Shown here piece by piece: positions 1 to 12,384 of a stretch of DNA of 64,000 bases (its first letter is position 1; each line of letters begins with the position of its first letter). The notes under the pieces are model-generated. The model was not told the DNA's origin and did no database searches. It saw only the letters and a list, made by a program, of their open reading frames with translations. A program made the translations under genes and the position numbers. Source of the DNA: Archilochus colubris (taxonomy: Eukaryota; Chordata; Aves; Apodiformes; Trochilidae); NCBI GenBank assembly GCA_023079485.1, contig CM041092.1:1069627-1133626 (forward strand), written 5' to 3'.

Positions 1-1167
1 AGTGTATTCAGCATTTCTGAGATGTTTTTAAACTCTCCTGAATTATTTGGCTCTTCTGCTTTCAGGCTGGAACCACACTGCAGGCTCCTGCTCAGGCTCC
101 TGCCAAGGAAAATCCAAAGCTCCTTGTCAAATGCAATATTTATCCTAAAACAGAGAGGTAAGTGCTCCTTACTAGTGATTTTCCTTTTTAAAATGCATGG
201 GCTTTTGGGGGTTTGGTTTGGTTTTTATTCTAGGTGCTCACCTGAGCATGTGGCACAAACAGAGGCAACCCAGAGGATGGGCACATGCAAAGGGAGCAGA
301 AATAAGATTTTATTCTGATCCACACACAGCTTCTTCAAAGACAAGGGGAGCCATCTTAAATGTCTAAAGACCACAAAAAATTTCAGATGGGCTCCTCTTC
401 AGTGGAGTTACATTTTTTGCAAGCAGACAGCCTCAAGAAAGCAATCTGTAACTCAACTGATCAAGAATTTCACATACAAATATAATGACTAGGTGTGCAC
501 CCTAATTATGAAGAGATGAATTTAACACAATGCCACTCTGAACAACCATTGGCTCCTCTCCCTCTTAGGACATCATCTAAGAAAATCAAATTAATCAGGG
601 CCCAGAGGAGAGCTGGGTAGATGAGTGTGTGCTGATAGATAATAGCTTCAGAGACCTAATTACTAAACTGCAACTTTCTTTGTTCTCTGACAGAACTATC
701 TAGAGATCTGCTTTTTCCAGATAAACAAACTAAGAGAAATGCATGCCAGCCAGAAGGATAAAAAAGTAGTTTAGTGATACTGGGAACAATTTCTGACATT
801 TAGAAATAGCCTAGTAAAAAAAAATCTACTAGTTCTTGTGCATTTTATTGATTTCTTTTTAGTTAAAATGAACTTTATTTTCTAAAAGCTCCAAGTACCT
901 TTTCTCCTCTGTTTGCTCCTTAATGCTGAGGAACAACATCATCACATTCAGTCATCAGCAAGTAACTTCAAAGTGACCAGAAAATACAAAGGACACTTAC
1001 ACTGAAATTCCTCCCAGTGACTGGAACAGCAAAAGCCATTAAGTTCAGAATGAAGCAAACCTCATCCTGAAGCAAACACCACCACTGCTGCCCTGACTTC
1101 ACCTTTCTGCTCCAATAACATTTTCCTCACAGGTTCTCTGAGTTTTGTGCTAAGCTGCAAATGTAAA

Positions 1168-1262
1168 GAATCCCAGAATGGTTTGAGTAGGAAAAGACCT
1201 TTTGGATCACCCAGTCCAACCCTTCCCCCACTCTGTCCTATGTCCCTCTGCACATCTCCAGG
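1168..1262 (-). mobile_element. CR1: CR1 LINE fragment, old
   Basis: AATCCCAGAATGGTTTGAGTAGGAAAAGACC followed by a CCAGTCCAACCC-type segment (shown in parts) is the reverse complement of an avian CR1 3' end. It is diverged and truncated. It lies in intron 7. Confidence 0.6.
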
Positions 1263-1545
1263 GCTTGGAAGCTTGGGAAGCCCCTGGATGGCAGAGTGAG
1301 GAGTGGTTTGGTAGGGACAGGGTGTTCCCATCACAGACACCCACTGGTGACACTGCTGCCACCAAGGGAGCTCTAATGGCAGCAGCTACACTGCCTTTCC
1401 AGAGGGGTTTCAGAGGCTTCTCTCTAAAGCAACTAGAAGCTTCCCAAACCTCCACCCCAGGCATTTTCTGCCCAGCAGAAATATGCCCACAGGATACTGG
1501 CCAGTTAAGAAGATGCCACGTCAGTATCCACCCCAAACGCAGACA

Positions 1546-1893
1546 TTCATCATCCATCCATCCACCCACCCATCCATCCCTCTATCCATCCATCCATCCA
1601 CCCATCCATCCATCCACCTATCCATCCATCCATCCCTCTATCCATCCATCCATCCATCCATCCATCCATCCATCCATCCATCCATCCCTCCACCCATCCA
1701 TCCACCTATCCATCCCTCCCTCCCTCCATCCATCCTCACCATCCATCCTCACATCCATCCATCCACCCATCCATCCATCCACATCCACCATCCATCCTCA
1801 TCCATCATCCTCCTCCATCCATCCATCCTCCACCACCATCCCTCCACCCATCCATCCACCTATCCATCCCTCCCTCCCTCCATCCATCCCCTT
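1546..1893. repeat. CCAT tetranucleotide array with CCCT variants
   Basis: About 350 nt of CATC/CCAT units broken by CCTC, CACC and TATC variants, including a later near-repeat of an inner block (CACCCATCCATCCACCTATC occurs near 1690 and 1846). It creates His-Pro-Ser-Ile repeat reading frames that are artefacts. Confidence 0.95.
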
Positions 1894-4800
1894 GACAGAA
1901 GATGCCCACACACCAATAACTCCCTAAGCTACTGCCCTAGAGGTCTGACACCAAGTCAGAGAATGAGAGAAAAGGGGAAGTCCAGAATGAGGAGATTGCT
2001 CCAGGTTTTGCAGAGGTGCTGGAGAAGTAGTCCAGCTGGTTAAAGGTTCCATTAGATACATTTTTCCATGACCATATCTTGTTTCTACACCTGAAATTAA
2101 CCTTTTGCTCAGCACTGAATTCCTCCCTGCAGGAACTCAGAAGATCTCAGCAGAAATTCTGTATATAAAAAAGAAAAAAAAACCAAAAACCCAGACCACT
2201 GAAAATCAAGGTCTATGAGGAGTCCTGCTGGAACCACAGGGCCCTGGCTTAGAAGATCCCAAAACAAAAAAAGCAATGGAAGAGAGAACAAGAGGGGGAA
2301 AAAATCCTTTAGAAAATGGGCATCGCCATGGTGAATGATCAGAAATGCATTTAGTTCAACCAAAAAGCTTCAGCAAAGGGGAACTGGTACTGGGAGGCTG
2401 CACAAAAGAACCAGCTCAGTAAGGGAGACCTGAAGTAAAGGATGGGTGATCCCATGGGATGAATGCCATGAGTCTGACTGCATCCTACACGGGCTCTGAA
2501 CTCCCTTGTACATCATGTTGGATGGTTTTGCCAATTTTTTTCCTTTCCTCTTGCAGAGAACAGAAGCCAATTATGCCCAAAGCAGACAGCCAAATTTTCT
2601 GTCTACTCTGCAAGCTTTAATTGGGTAGATGTAATTACTAATTATGAAGGGCCCCAACCCTGCCTGTCTGGCACTGAGTTCAGTTCCCATCTTGGAGAGG
2701 CCCCTGCCAGGGTGGTTGGGTTACACTCAGGGTTTTTAATCCCCTGAATTCTGTTACACTCAGCCCAGAGAAACCCCCAGGGCACTGTACCAGAAGTGAC
2801 AAGTGATGTTCCCAGGGTCAGTGCTGGGAGTGATGCCCAACTCCAGGGCTTTGGCAGCAGCCCTGCTCCTCCAGCCTGAGGCAGCAGCTCATCCTATGGG
2901 CACTCAGAGGCACAGAGAAGAGGACAGGCAGGATCTGGAGGTGCTGATGGCTTCTGGGGACCCTGCTCCCCAGCAACCCCACTGCCCCCCATGGGAAATC
3001 CAGGCTGGAGAGGAGAGGGGGTGGTTCCCCTCCTTGGCTAGTTCAGCTCTTGCCACCAGTCCTGAAGTCATTTTCCCTTTTTCCATGGTTTCATCCCTCC
3101 CACCAGACCACAAAGCCTTTCCTTACAGGCTGGTCTGGCAGATAACAGACTTATTTCTTCTTGAGGAGACCAAGTGTTCCTCCTTTGATGCCCCACTGAG
3201 CCCTGCCAGAGCACCACAGATTTATTTCAGAAGGCCAGAGGAAGCCATCCCACACCTCTCTGCCTGGTGATGCCATGGTGCCTCCTCAGAGGGGGAGCCA
3301 GAGCCCTACAAACCCTTCCCAAAGCTCCCAGTGCTGACCCAAACCTCTGCCTGATGCTGCTCACCAGCCTGCTGATGTCTGGGCTTTGATTAATCCCTGT
3401 GTCTGTGGGTTACAGACACACACACCCCTACAGTCAGTGTGTCCCCAAGGTAGAGCTACAGAAATATCTGGGTTTACACCACTAACAGGGCACTCAAGCT
3501 GCACACAGACTTCTCATGCTGCTTTGGATTCTGTGCCTTGGAAAGGCTTTTCCAGGACCCCCTCAGGGTGTTTCACAAGCCCAAGGTGTGAGAGCCACGG
3601 AACAAGTGTGACAAACCAAGAGTTTTCTGATTTCACAGCCTGGGATCACACCTTGGCACCTGAGGGTGACTGAGATGTCCTGAAAGCCTGGAAAGAAAAC
3701 CAAAATGAAAGGAAAAAACCTAAAGCAGCTTGTGGCACCAAGGAGGGCTGCAGCAGGGATGAGCTGAGGTAGAACAACAGCAAACTGGGCTGGAGATGGA
3801 AGCTGCAGCTGACACAGACAGAATGCAGTCTGGGCTTTGGGTCTTGGTGGCAGGGAGGATTTAAACTGGTTCTGTTGCTGCAGAGTTTGAATGGGAAGAA
3901 AGCAGCAAAAATTATCCAGGAGTGCACAACAAATCCTGACAACAGCTGACACAGCCAGTGCCTGCTCCCTACCCCAGACATTTTAAGTAATAATTTATTA
4001 ATTCTACAAAAATTAACTGGCTTTCACACCTGAGAACTGTGTATTCTGGCTTTTGAATTGAAACAGTTTAGGGCTTATTAACTATATAATTTCAAGGTGT
4101 CAATAACACTGTTCAGAGAAAAAAATCCTTCCCAGAATAGCTTTCCATTTTATACATCAGCCTTTAGAATCAAATAACATTATGAAGTATATTAACCTTA
4201 ATTTTTCACTAATTTGAGCCAAATCAAATCAAATCAAACTGCTGGTCCTTATCTGCAGAAAGAAAAGGCTTAGTTCAAACTGCCTGATGTAAAAGGACCT
4301 TTTGAAATCCAAGAGTACTGAAACCCCATCAAAATATTCACCCAGAATTCAGCCCCCAGCCCCTGCTGTGTGATGAAACAGGAGCATGGGTTTTCTCCCC
4401 TGTAATGGTGTGACAAATGGCATCACACTGGGCAGAACTGGGCTGTGCCATGTGTGCTGCCCTGCAACAGAAGTGCAAATCACCAGTGAAAAGGAAGAGA
4501 AAAACTTGATGTTCAGAAGAGAGTGTTTGTCCTGGGGCTGGGCAGTGGGGAGGCAGAGGGATGTGGGGAAGATATTCCAGGACACTGAGTCCTGTGCTCC
4601 CGAGGGCTCCTGCCCTTCCAGCCCTGGCAGAGCATCCCTGCTGTCCCTCCTGCTGATGCCTTCTCAAGGGACCTCCAGGGACCACAAGGATCATCTGGCC
4701 AAATCCTGCACTTCTTGCAGTAAATGCCTGGGAAATGGGCAGTCAGGGAAAGCTTCCCTGCATGGTGCAAGCTGCAGCTAAACATCCTGGAAAGAAACCT

Positions 4801-5053
4801 TGTGAGCTTCGGGAAGGAGGAGCCTTAGTTGTGTCCTTGGAACAGGGTACAGGAGGCTGTGACACAGGGGAAGGACATTCCCTTGGGTTTTGAAAGCACT
4901 TTTGCCCTTAAACTTTCAGTACATGCACAGCTCTACACCTGTGTGTGCCTCACCTTCACACCTCCCTGTGTCCAGGCAGCTTTAGAGAGCAGACATCATC
5001 CTCATTTCAAAACTGACACATAATACCAGGTTTTATCAGCAGTAATTTCTTAC

Positions 5054-5234
5054 CTGGGGATATAATGTAGAAGAAGTCCTTGAACTCATCCATCCAGACC
5101 TCTGCCAGCCTCCTGTTGTTCTTGTTGATGACATGGCCCGTGCCCCCAGGGAAAGTGTATGGAGTGGCCTTTCTGAAGACGTGCCCAACGTGGGAGCAGG
5201 TGACAATCTCCAGGGAGCCACCACACTGCCAGAT
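5054..5234 (-). CDS. GALNT13: GALNT13-like coding exon 7: end of catalytic domain
   Basis: The exon encodes residues 326-385 plus one base: [68 protein letters not shown] carries the family's metal-site histidine (H343 here), and [10 protein letters not shown] is invariant in the group. CGGSLE, GTGHVIN and FKDFF favour GALNT13 over GALNT1. The acceptor is TTTCAG and the donor is strong (CAG|GTAAGAA). It leaves in phase 1, so the next exon should begin by completing a Gly codon. I searched the left 5 kb on the minus strand for the following exon (expected to encode something like KVDYG, CKPFSWYLENIYPD) and did not find it; it must lie beyond the window. Confidence 0.94.
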
Positions 5235-5416
5235 CTGAAACCAGCACAGAGAAAACCTTCACAGACAGAACACAGCCCCACCTGGGTCTCACAGCATCAG
5301 GGCTCAGGCAGGAGATGGGAGCAGCTGCCTCCCACTTCACTGCCCCAGGTGATGATGCCACAGGGAATTCCAAGCAAAAGTTTAAAGGAAACTTTTAGCT
5401 CTTGATGGCAATGAAA

Positions 5417-5483
5417 TCCAAGGGTTGGACTTGATGATCTCTGAGGTCCCTTCCAACCCAGCCAATTCTATGATTCTATGAAA
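5417..5483 (+). mobile_element. CR1: CR1 LINE 3' tail, young-looking
   Basis: AAGGGTTGGACTTGATGATC leads to GGTCCCTTCCAACCCAGCCA and ends with two TTCTATGA octamers. This is a severely 5'-truncated avian CR1 in plus orientation (antisense to the gene), about 180 nt upstream of exon 7 in the transcript direction. Confidence 0.87.
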
Positions 5484-6450
5484 TGGCTCAGACTTGCACT
5501 GCAGGCTCAGAGCTGGGGTGAAGGGGCAGCTGGGGCTGTGTCCTTACAGCAAAACCAGAGATAAAGCACAGCCTCAGAGAGGTGACATCTAAATGAAGGG
5601 CACAGATCTCATTTGTGCATTTGTATCTCCCAGGATTTCAAAATCCTAAAAGAAATGGGGAACAATTTTTACTTTGAAACACACATGTTTATGTTTTTTC
5701 CTCAAAGCAGAGCCGTGTTGGTGACCATGCCAAGGAAAGGCCCAGTGGATCTTGGCTGACAGCACAGCCAGCAACAGGAGGCAGCAAGCACGAGGACTCT
5801 CAGCATCACAGAAGAGAACCACAGATGCAAACTGGATGTTATGTTCTCTGAGCGAACCATGAGCAATTAAAAAAAACAATCAAACCAACAAGCTTATAGA
5901 CAAAAAAGAGCATTTGATGAACTTCTCCCAGATACAAACTGTCCCTTTTCTTGACACTACTGGAGTCAGAATGTAACTCTGAGTGCTCTCAGGATGACTG
6001 CCCAAGCCTGAAACCATCACAAAACCCTGCATCCCAGTACCCTGTTGCTAAAGGAAGGAACAATTCTTTTTCTGCCAGCTCAGCAGAGTCCTGGGGTGAC
6101 CCCATCACCTCTTCTGCAGCCTCCCCCCTTGCTGAGCTCTGGGAAGAGCTGGAGGAGGAACTGGAGCAGGTCCAGCTCTGCAGGGATGGAGGCACCAGGG
6201 GGGGCAGATGGAGACTGGCACTGGGTGCTGGCAGGGTGCAAAGTTCCCATGGGATCCACTCTACCTTTTCACAGACATTTTCAGCACCACCAAGAGTATC
6301 ACCAACTGCCCAGGGTGCTTCAGGTCTATCCCACCCTCTGCACCTTCCCAGTGCCTCTGGGTGATACAGCAGAGTTTTGGTTAAATCTGGGTGTTTGAAG
6401 CAGTGTCACTGGCACAGCCTTGGAATCAGAGCTCCTCCACACAGACCTAG

Positions 6451-6464
6451 GTTACCATAGTAAC
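6451..6464. promoter_or_regulatory. Candidate RFX X-box, perfect consensus
   Basis: GTTACCATAGTAAC fits the RFX X-box pattern GTNRCC-N(0-3)-RGYAAC at every fixed position and is an inverted repeat. It is in intron 6, about 400 nt from the POU-like palindrome. Motif match only; no binding evidence. Confidence 0.4.
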
Positions 6465-6858
6465 TTAAGGCAGGTTTTATTTAATTAGGGCTAAATCCTC
6501 TCCTGTAATCCCATGGCTGCACTCAGTGATGCACACCCCTGGGGTAAGCAATGGCAGCAGCAAAATGTTCTGCAGAGCAGCACCTCGGGGTCTGCAGCTC
6601 AGCAACAGCCCCTGGGGGCAGGGGATGGATGGATGGATGGATGGGTGCCCAGGGACATGTCCTGCAGCAGCAGGGAGCAGGATTTGGGGCCACATCAGGA
6701 CAAACCAAACCTGGGCAGCTGCAGAGCTGATGTGGCCCCAGAGCATCTCCTGGGGCAGGAGCAAGGAGCACCAGGGATTGGAGGGGTACCTGAACCCACA
6801 GTCTCTGCCCAAGGAACCCCCCATGCTGCTCCTGCTCTCCCCTTCCAGCTGCTTTAAT

Positions 6859-6874
6859 TAATGAATATTCATTA
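6859..6874. promoter_or_regulatory. Candidate POU-dimer palindrome (MORE type)
   Basis: TAATGAATATTCATTA is a perfect 16-bp palindrome whose core ATGAATATTCAT fits the MORE-type POU homodimer pattern ATG(C/A)ATAT(T/G)CAT. It sits in an AT-rich block with more TTAATTAAT sites. Confidence 0.35.
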
Positions 6875-9365
6875 TTAATCAAGCAAAATTAAATTAATAA
6901 TCATCAATATCAATTCCTTCAAGAAATGGGGTAGGACACTGCATGCATAGGGCTGCACAGAAATGGAGCCAAGGCTTGTGTCTGCCCAAGTAACTTACCC
7001 CTTTGGAAATACAGGCATTAAAATGATTTAGAAACACCTTTGATTTCACAGGCATTTTAAAACCATTCCTTTTATTGCTTAAAATGGTTGCATTAAACTC
7101 TGTCTGGTCTCTGGCAGCCCCCAGTCAGGATTTTTCCTTCTTCCATCATTTTTGAACAGAGTCAGCTCAATTTGCCCAAACCCCAGCACACACCCAGCAG
7201 CAATATTTAAGATTAATAATAATTTGTAGGCAAATAAAAATAAAACAACTTTGAGGCTTTACTCTTAGACCTTAGAACAAGTAGAAAAAATACTTTCTTT
7301 TAGAAAATATTTCTTTACATAAAGGGGTTCTTTTGGTACCTGAGTGTGTATGTAACCCCCCTGGGATGGGGTTAGATTAAACCTCTCACCTATGTCCACA
7401 GATCAAACTATTGTAAAAAAAATTCCCCAGAGGTTACTGCAGCCAGACAGTAAGTTCACACGTAAGCACAGTTATGTTAAAGATAAAAGTCTGCTGCTCA
7501 GTGATGTGTGAGGAATAATTGGGGGGGGGGAAAATCCTGAAAACTCTAATGTGAAAAATCTCTGTAATGAATTCAGCTGAACCAGTGTATCTGGAGCACT
7601 TTCTCCACAGAAATGTAAGAATCCTGACATGCAGAAACATTAATGCAGTCCAGAAAAATGAAAAATGTTTTATCCTTGTAATGCAAGCAGGCAAATGTAT
7701 TCTGAGTACAAGTGGTGAGCCAACTGTGCTACAGAATTGGCTCGTGTGGTCAGACAGCTAGAGAATAGTGGAAAGCAGAGTTAGGTTCCCAGTCTGCTGG
7801 CCAGCTGATCAGGGATTCTGCACACAAATTCACCCCATGTCAGCACCTTTCTGAAACTCCTCCTGCCAGCTGGGCAGGTGGTGTTGGAGGTGATGCCCCT
7901 GGTGATGGAGCACTGGGGGCTCTGGGTCCAGCCCAGGGGTCCTGCTGGGGATGCTCCCAGGGAAGGGTTCAGAAGTTTCACTGCACCTCTGATTGAGCTG
8001 CAAGGCAATGAAGCATCCTTGCTCCTGCTCCCTCCCAACCCAAACCCTTCTGTTATTCTGCAAGGCTTCCTACATCAGTAAAACCAGGAATTCCAGGGAG
8101 TGAAACCACCACATTGATCCATCAGCCTTCAGAGGAGACCCACGTGGAAACATTTCCCCTCCTGCACTTCCACAGCTGCCACCAAACCAAAAGCAAACAG
8201 CATCTGACTCCTGGCACAAGAACTTGCTTTCCCTAGCCTTCTTTGGCCCATTTGGATTATACAAAAAAGAATAATTTTTCTTTCCCTTGGTGCAGAGATT
8301 ATTTTTAATACCCTTTCCAAAGCTGTGTGAGCTCCTTGCTGATCACCAAGTTCCCAGGCCCTTCTCTGCTTGACAAAATACACTGACAGAACTTACCAGA
8401 AAATTAAAACCCTTTAAGGAATGCTAGAAATAAAACCACAGTAAGAGGTGAAGAACAAATGAGGTCTTTACCCCCTAAAGAAGACTCCTGAAGCTGTGAT
8501 TCTTGGAGCAGCACCAAGCTGCTCCCCTCCCATTTGCTGACAGCCACACGCAGGGTAACAGGAGCTCTGGAAAGCTGCTGAGGGCTGACTCTGATTACTG
8601 TCATTTCCCAGCCCAGATTTAGCCTCAGTGTTTGCCTGACTGCAGTGAGGGGTTCCAGAAACCTGCTGGATAATTGCAGGTTTGTCAGGAGGCTGCTGGA
8701 GGAGCACCTGCCACTCCTCACTCCCCGTTTGCTGCCCAGGTTTCAGAGCAGACAGGACTTCAAAGGCCTGGGTGTTTTATTGAGCCCTGATGGACTTGAC
8801 TGGTTGGTTGGGTTTCTTTACAGAAATTCCTGAGTCCCTGCAGAAATGCTCTAAATGCCAAGGAACAGCATCATGTGGCTGCCTGGCATCTCCATGGCAA
8901 TCAGGGGGTGCTGGAAGCAAAGAGTTTCCATTCTCTTCTTGACACCATGCCCTCATCTTAGGTTCACACACCCCTTCCTGGCTGGCTCAGTTTCTTGACA
9001 TTTCAGTGGGGAAAAATCTTCTGAAGCCATAAGATAACATTCTCTGATGTGATGCCCCTGAATTCCTGCCCCTCCTCTCCTTGCTCCATCCCCCTCAGCA
9101 TCACCAGTAAAGGGAGAGTAAAGGGAGAGCTGCAGAGAGTGTGGGGACTGCTGGTATTTGTCCTGCCACGTGCTTTGGGATGATGTTTCTAATTTAAAGC
9201 TGAAACGAAGACTTCATAACAGCATTCTGACAAAATCCATGTTAAGTGAAGCCCATTGCTGGCTTGCTCACATAAGCACTGAAGAGAATTCAAGCCCAGT
9301 TTGAAACAGGAATCAAGCAGCAGTCATTTAGGGAAGAAAAAAAAAAAAAAAAAAAGAAAAACAAA

Positions 9366-9455
9366 CCCTCTAATTTTTATTTATACCCTCTAATTATTAA
9401 ACCCTCTAATTAAATCCTCTAATTAAACCCTCTAATTAAACCCTCTAATTATTAT
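9366..9455. repeat. CCCTCTAATTAAA minisatellite
   Basis: About six imperfect units of 11-14 nt follow a poly-A run. Five units contain a TAATTA homeodomain core. It lies in intron 6. Confidence 0.85.
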
Positions 9456-10521
9456 TTATATATAAAAAAGATATAAATTACAGAAGTCAGGCAGCAGAAC
9501 CAGAGAAAGCCCACCAAAGGCTCATCCTGCACTACACAGAACCACAGACCCCAAATCCTCCCAACCAGGACCCCCAGTGAGTTCCCCTCCCCAGGTGCCC
9601 AGAGCCAGAGCAGCACAAGATGAAGACAGAAAAACCAGCACTAAATTACTGAACTGCTCAGGAAAGGGTTTCAAAACGTATTAGCAGTACTCAAGCAAGA
9701 GCCTGCGTTAGGAATAGCCTGCTCAGGGCATTTCTTCAGCACTGCTGGAAGCAAAGACAAGCTCACCTGCTGCTCCCTGCAGAAGATCAAATGCTCTCTG
9801 CCAAAATGAATCTCCTATGCCAGGGAGCAGGGAAAGGCTGTGGAATTCTAAATGACTTTATTCCCTTACAAGGCCAGCCATAAAGAGACTGATGCCTGCA
9901 TCTTTGTTAACAAAATCAGCCAGTGCCACGAGGAACCCAGGGAGAATCAACTTCATGCACTCCCCTGTATGGGCTCTTAACAAAACCCCTTTGTTTGCCC
10001 CTTTGTAGTAGGTTTGGGTTTTCAGGGATTAGCATTTTTCCAGTGAAAACCCAGTGTTCTGCCAAAGAGAGTGATAAATATTTTAGATGCTGCACCAGAC
10101 TGACCCAAATCTGGTCCTGCAGAAGTTTTTCTGAGCAATGCCAGCAATAACCTCAGGCTCCCAGGATCCCTCTGCCAGGGTTTCATCTGCATCAGCAATT
10201 CTGATCCTAAAAACTTCCCCAGCCCAGGGGAGCTTCACCTCACAGCAGTCCCAGTGATGAGCAATGAGCAGCAGCAACACCCAGACATGGGAGGCACTTG
10301 GCTGATGCTTTAAGGGCTGCTGGTCACTCTCTGCTCCAGCAATCACCTCCTAAGACATGAAAAAGAAGCTTACTGACAGCCTGAAGTTAAAAACAAACCC
10401 CAGCATAGGGCCCTACACACAGCCATGGAATATTCTTATAGGGCTACACACCAAAAGCTGCCCAAACCCCCTGATTTAAATCACTCAGAAGAACTAACTC
10501 TGCCCTCCTGTGTTACTGGGA

Positions 10522-10565
10522 AGGGAATGAGACCCCTTCCAGCCCAGCCCATCCTGTGATTGGGG
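10522..10565 (+). mobile_element. CR1: Possible CR1 3'-tail remnant
   Basis: GAGACCCCTTCCAGCCCAGC followed by CCATCCTGTGATTGGGG resembles the CR1 3' end. Only about 40 nt match, so this is tentative. Confidence 0.35.
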
Positions 10566-11380
10566 TTTATAGAAAATGGCCTGAAAATGCTTTCAAATCT
10601 CAGCTGCTCTTCTCTAGGAACACTGGCTCCACTGAAATCAGTTCCTGTCACCAGCCCAGCAGCCCTGGCTGCAGACAAAAGAAAAGGAGAAGAAAGACAG
10701 AAGGAATCCTGGTGATGTGCTGCAGGTACCAGACAGGCTCAGCAGGGTTTATTTCCCATACTTACTTAAAATGCAGAAATTGTGGCACATTAGAGATGTT
10801 CAAAGTAATTTCCAACCTCCTGTCTAACAATTGCTCATCAAAGCCTCAATTTTCCAATTTACCTTGATGCCTAGAGGACAATTACTCAATTCAATTCACT
10901 CCACAAGGTTCTATTCTTGTCCTGGGCCAGGTTCAGCTCCCCAGCAGGAATGCACTCACTGCCTTTTCTGGGAGGGACATTTCTCTGCCAGAAACAGGAT
11001 AAAAACCCCAGCCAGAACCTGCAAGTTGGTGATCACAGACACTTTCAGAAACTTCTGTTAAAACACAGATTTAATGTTTGTTTTTACACTCCACCAGTGT
11101 GTGGCAGGGCAGGGGCACAGGGAGAGCTTTGCTGCAGAGCAGGATTCCTAAAATAAGGGTTGTTTTCAAAGGGTAAAAATTCCCAGGACAGCAATAAAAT
11201 GTTTCATGCAGTTAAAAAAGAGCTAAAACACTACAACGAGGCACCCCCAAACATCTGAGGAATTGTAATTAACCCACAACTTGCAGGACAGCTGAAGCAG
11301 AAGCACCCTGCCCACAGCACAGGGCCCGTCCCAGCACCAGGGGGTTTGACAACAGAAAATGAAGGAAAAATGGCAATTAC

Positions 11381-11498
11381 CCTAAAAGACATTTCAAGAT
11401 TCTCGCCACCCCAGATATCCATTCCTGCATCGTAAGTTCCTATCTCTTCAAAGTAGTTTCTGTCAATAGAAAATAGGCCACCAGCCATAGTAGGGGTC
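11381..11498 (-). CDS. GALNT13: GALNT13-like coding exon 6: catalytic loop with WGGEN
   Basis: The exon encodes residues 286-325: [20 protein letters not shown], then [24 protein letters not shown] (315-319) is the Gal/GalNAc-transferase motif, and E318 corresponds to the catalytic-site glutamate of the family. RNYFEEIG and LEMSFR are GALNT13-type; GALNT1, as I recall it, has RDYFQEIG and LEISFR. The exon runs from phase 2 to phase 0, with AGG|GTAATT as donor. The acceptor is ACTAG behind a roughly 95-nt T/C-rich run that is a simple repeat (A-rich on the plus strand). Only 15 of 39 codons end in G or C, in sharp contrast with exon 4. Confidence 0.94.
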
Positions 11499-11516
11499 CT
11501 AGTTGAAAACAAACAG

Positions 11517-11613
11517 AAAGAAAAAAAAGAAAAAAGAAAGAAAGAAATAAAAAAAAAAAAAAGAAGAAATAAAAAAAAAAAAAAAAAGAGGAAAAAGAAA
11601 AGAAAAAATACCT
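11517..11613. repeat. A-rich/GA-rich run at the exon 6 acceptor
   Basis: Nearly pure purine on the plus strand, hence a T/C tract of about 95 nt in the transcript, starting about 19 nt upstream of exon 6. Confidence 0.9.
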
Positions 11614-12384
11614 TTTGAAAGACACTGTGGAATTTATTGTGACACTACAGTATATTTCACTACCTCAAGACATTGTGACCACAAATATATGGATCTATGT
11701 ACAGCAACTTACACACAAGCTACTAACCATGGGAGGGGGTTTGGGGCACATCCCCCCTGTGCTGGGCCTTGGGGTGAAGCCAGGAGAGCCCAGCCCCAGG
11801 GGACCCCCCCCCCCACATGCCCAGGGAGCCTTTCAGGAGCATTGCAATGGCAAAGTGGATGGGATGTTGGCTCCTGCATCAAGAAGAGCAAATCAAATCC
11901 AATCTGAAATGCTTAGCAGAGAGGGTTTAATGCCTCAGCTTTGCCTTACAGCCAGACTAGATGTGCATAAAATTACCAGGAGTAATCTCTCTTAACAGGA
12001 TTAGAAATCCTTACAACAGGCAAATCCCAGTCAGAGTGCAACTTCCCTTTGTGCAAAGATGTCCTGTGTCCCCACAAACATCTGCCCTAGGGGTTTTTTT
12101 TGGCATTTGAGGTCTACCCAGCATGAGGAAGGTTCCACACCAAGGTGTCCCCACCCAAGCAGAGCTCTGACACTGGCAGGTGACACAGAGCAGGGCTCAG
12201 CTACAGGAGATGAAGCCCAGCCTGGTCCCTGCAGCATCCCCATGCCCAGGGCCTTGGCCATTAGGGACCTCTGGGCACTGCATGGAGCTGCTGAGCAAGC
12301 CTGGGGGCTCAACTACAAAGCCATGTTTTGGTCCTCAGCTTGATAACCAACTGCAAAGTGGGCAAGACTGGGTTTGGAAAGCAC

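Larger units (their letters stand above)
1..5053 (-). other. Partial intron 7 of the GALNT13-like gene
   Basis: Noncoding. It starts with the GTAAGAA donor at 5053-5047 and runs off the left edge. Contents I can name are an old CR1 fragment (about 1168-1262) and a CCAT array (about 1546-1893). The rest is unique sequence with short ORFs that have no recognisable domains. No further GALNT exon is seen. Confidence 0.85.
5235..11380 (-). other. Intron 6 of the GALNT13-like gene
   Basis: Phase-0 intron of about 6.1 kb. It holds a young-looking CR1 tail (5417-5483), a palindromic X-box-like site (6451-6464), a POU-dimer-like palindrome (6859-6874), a poly-A run (about 9341-9356), a CCCTCTAATTAAA minisatellite (9366-9455) and a weak CR1 remnant near 10525. 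The rest shows nothing I can identify. Confidence 0.85.

Noticed and set aside
1202..2043. Plus-strand frames rich in His-Pro-Ser-Ile
   Set aside because: They are the CCAT microsatellite read as protein.
1..5000. Next GALNT exon (KVDYG / CKPFSWYLENIYPD region)
   Set aside because: Looked for on the minus strand and not found; it must be outside the window.
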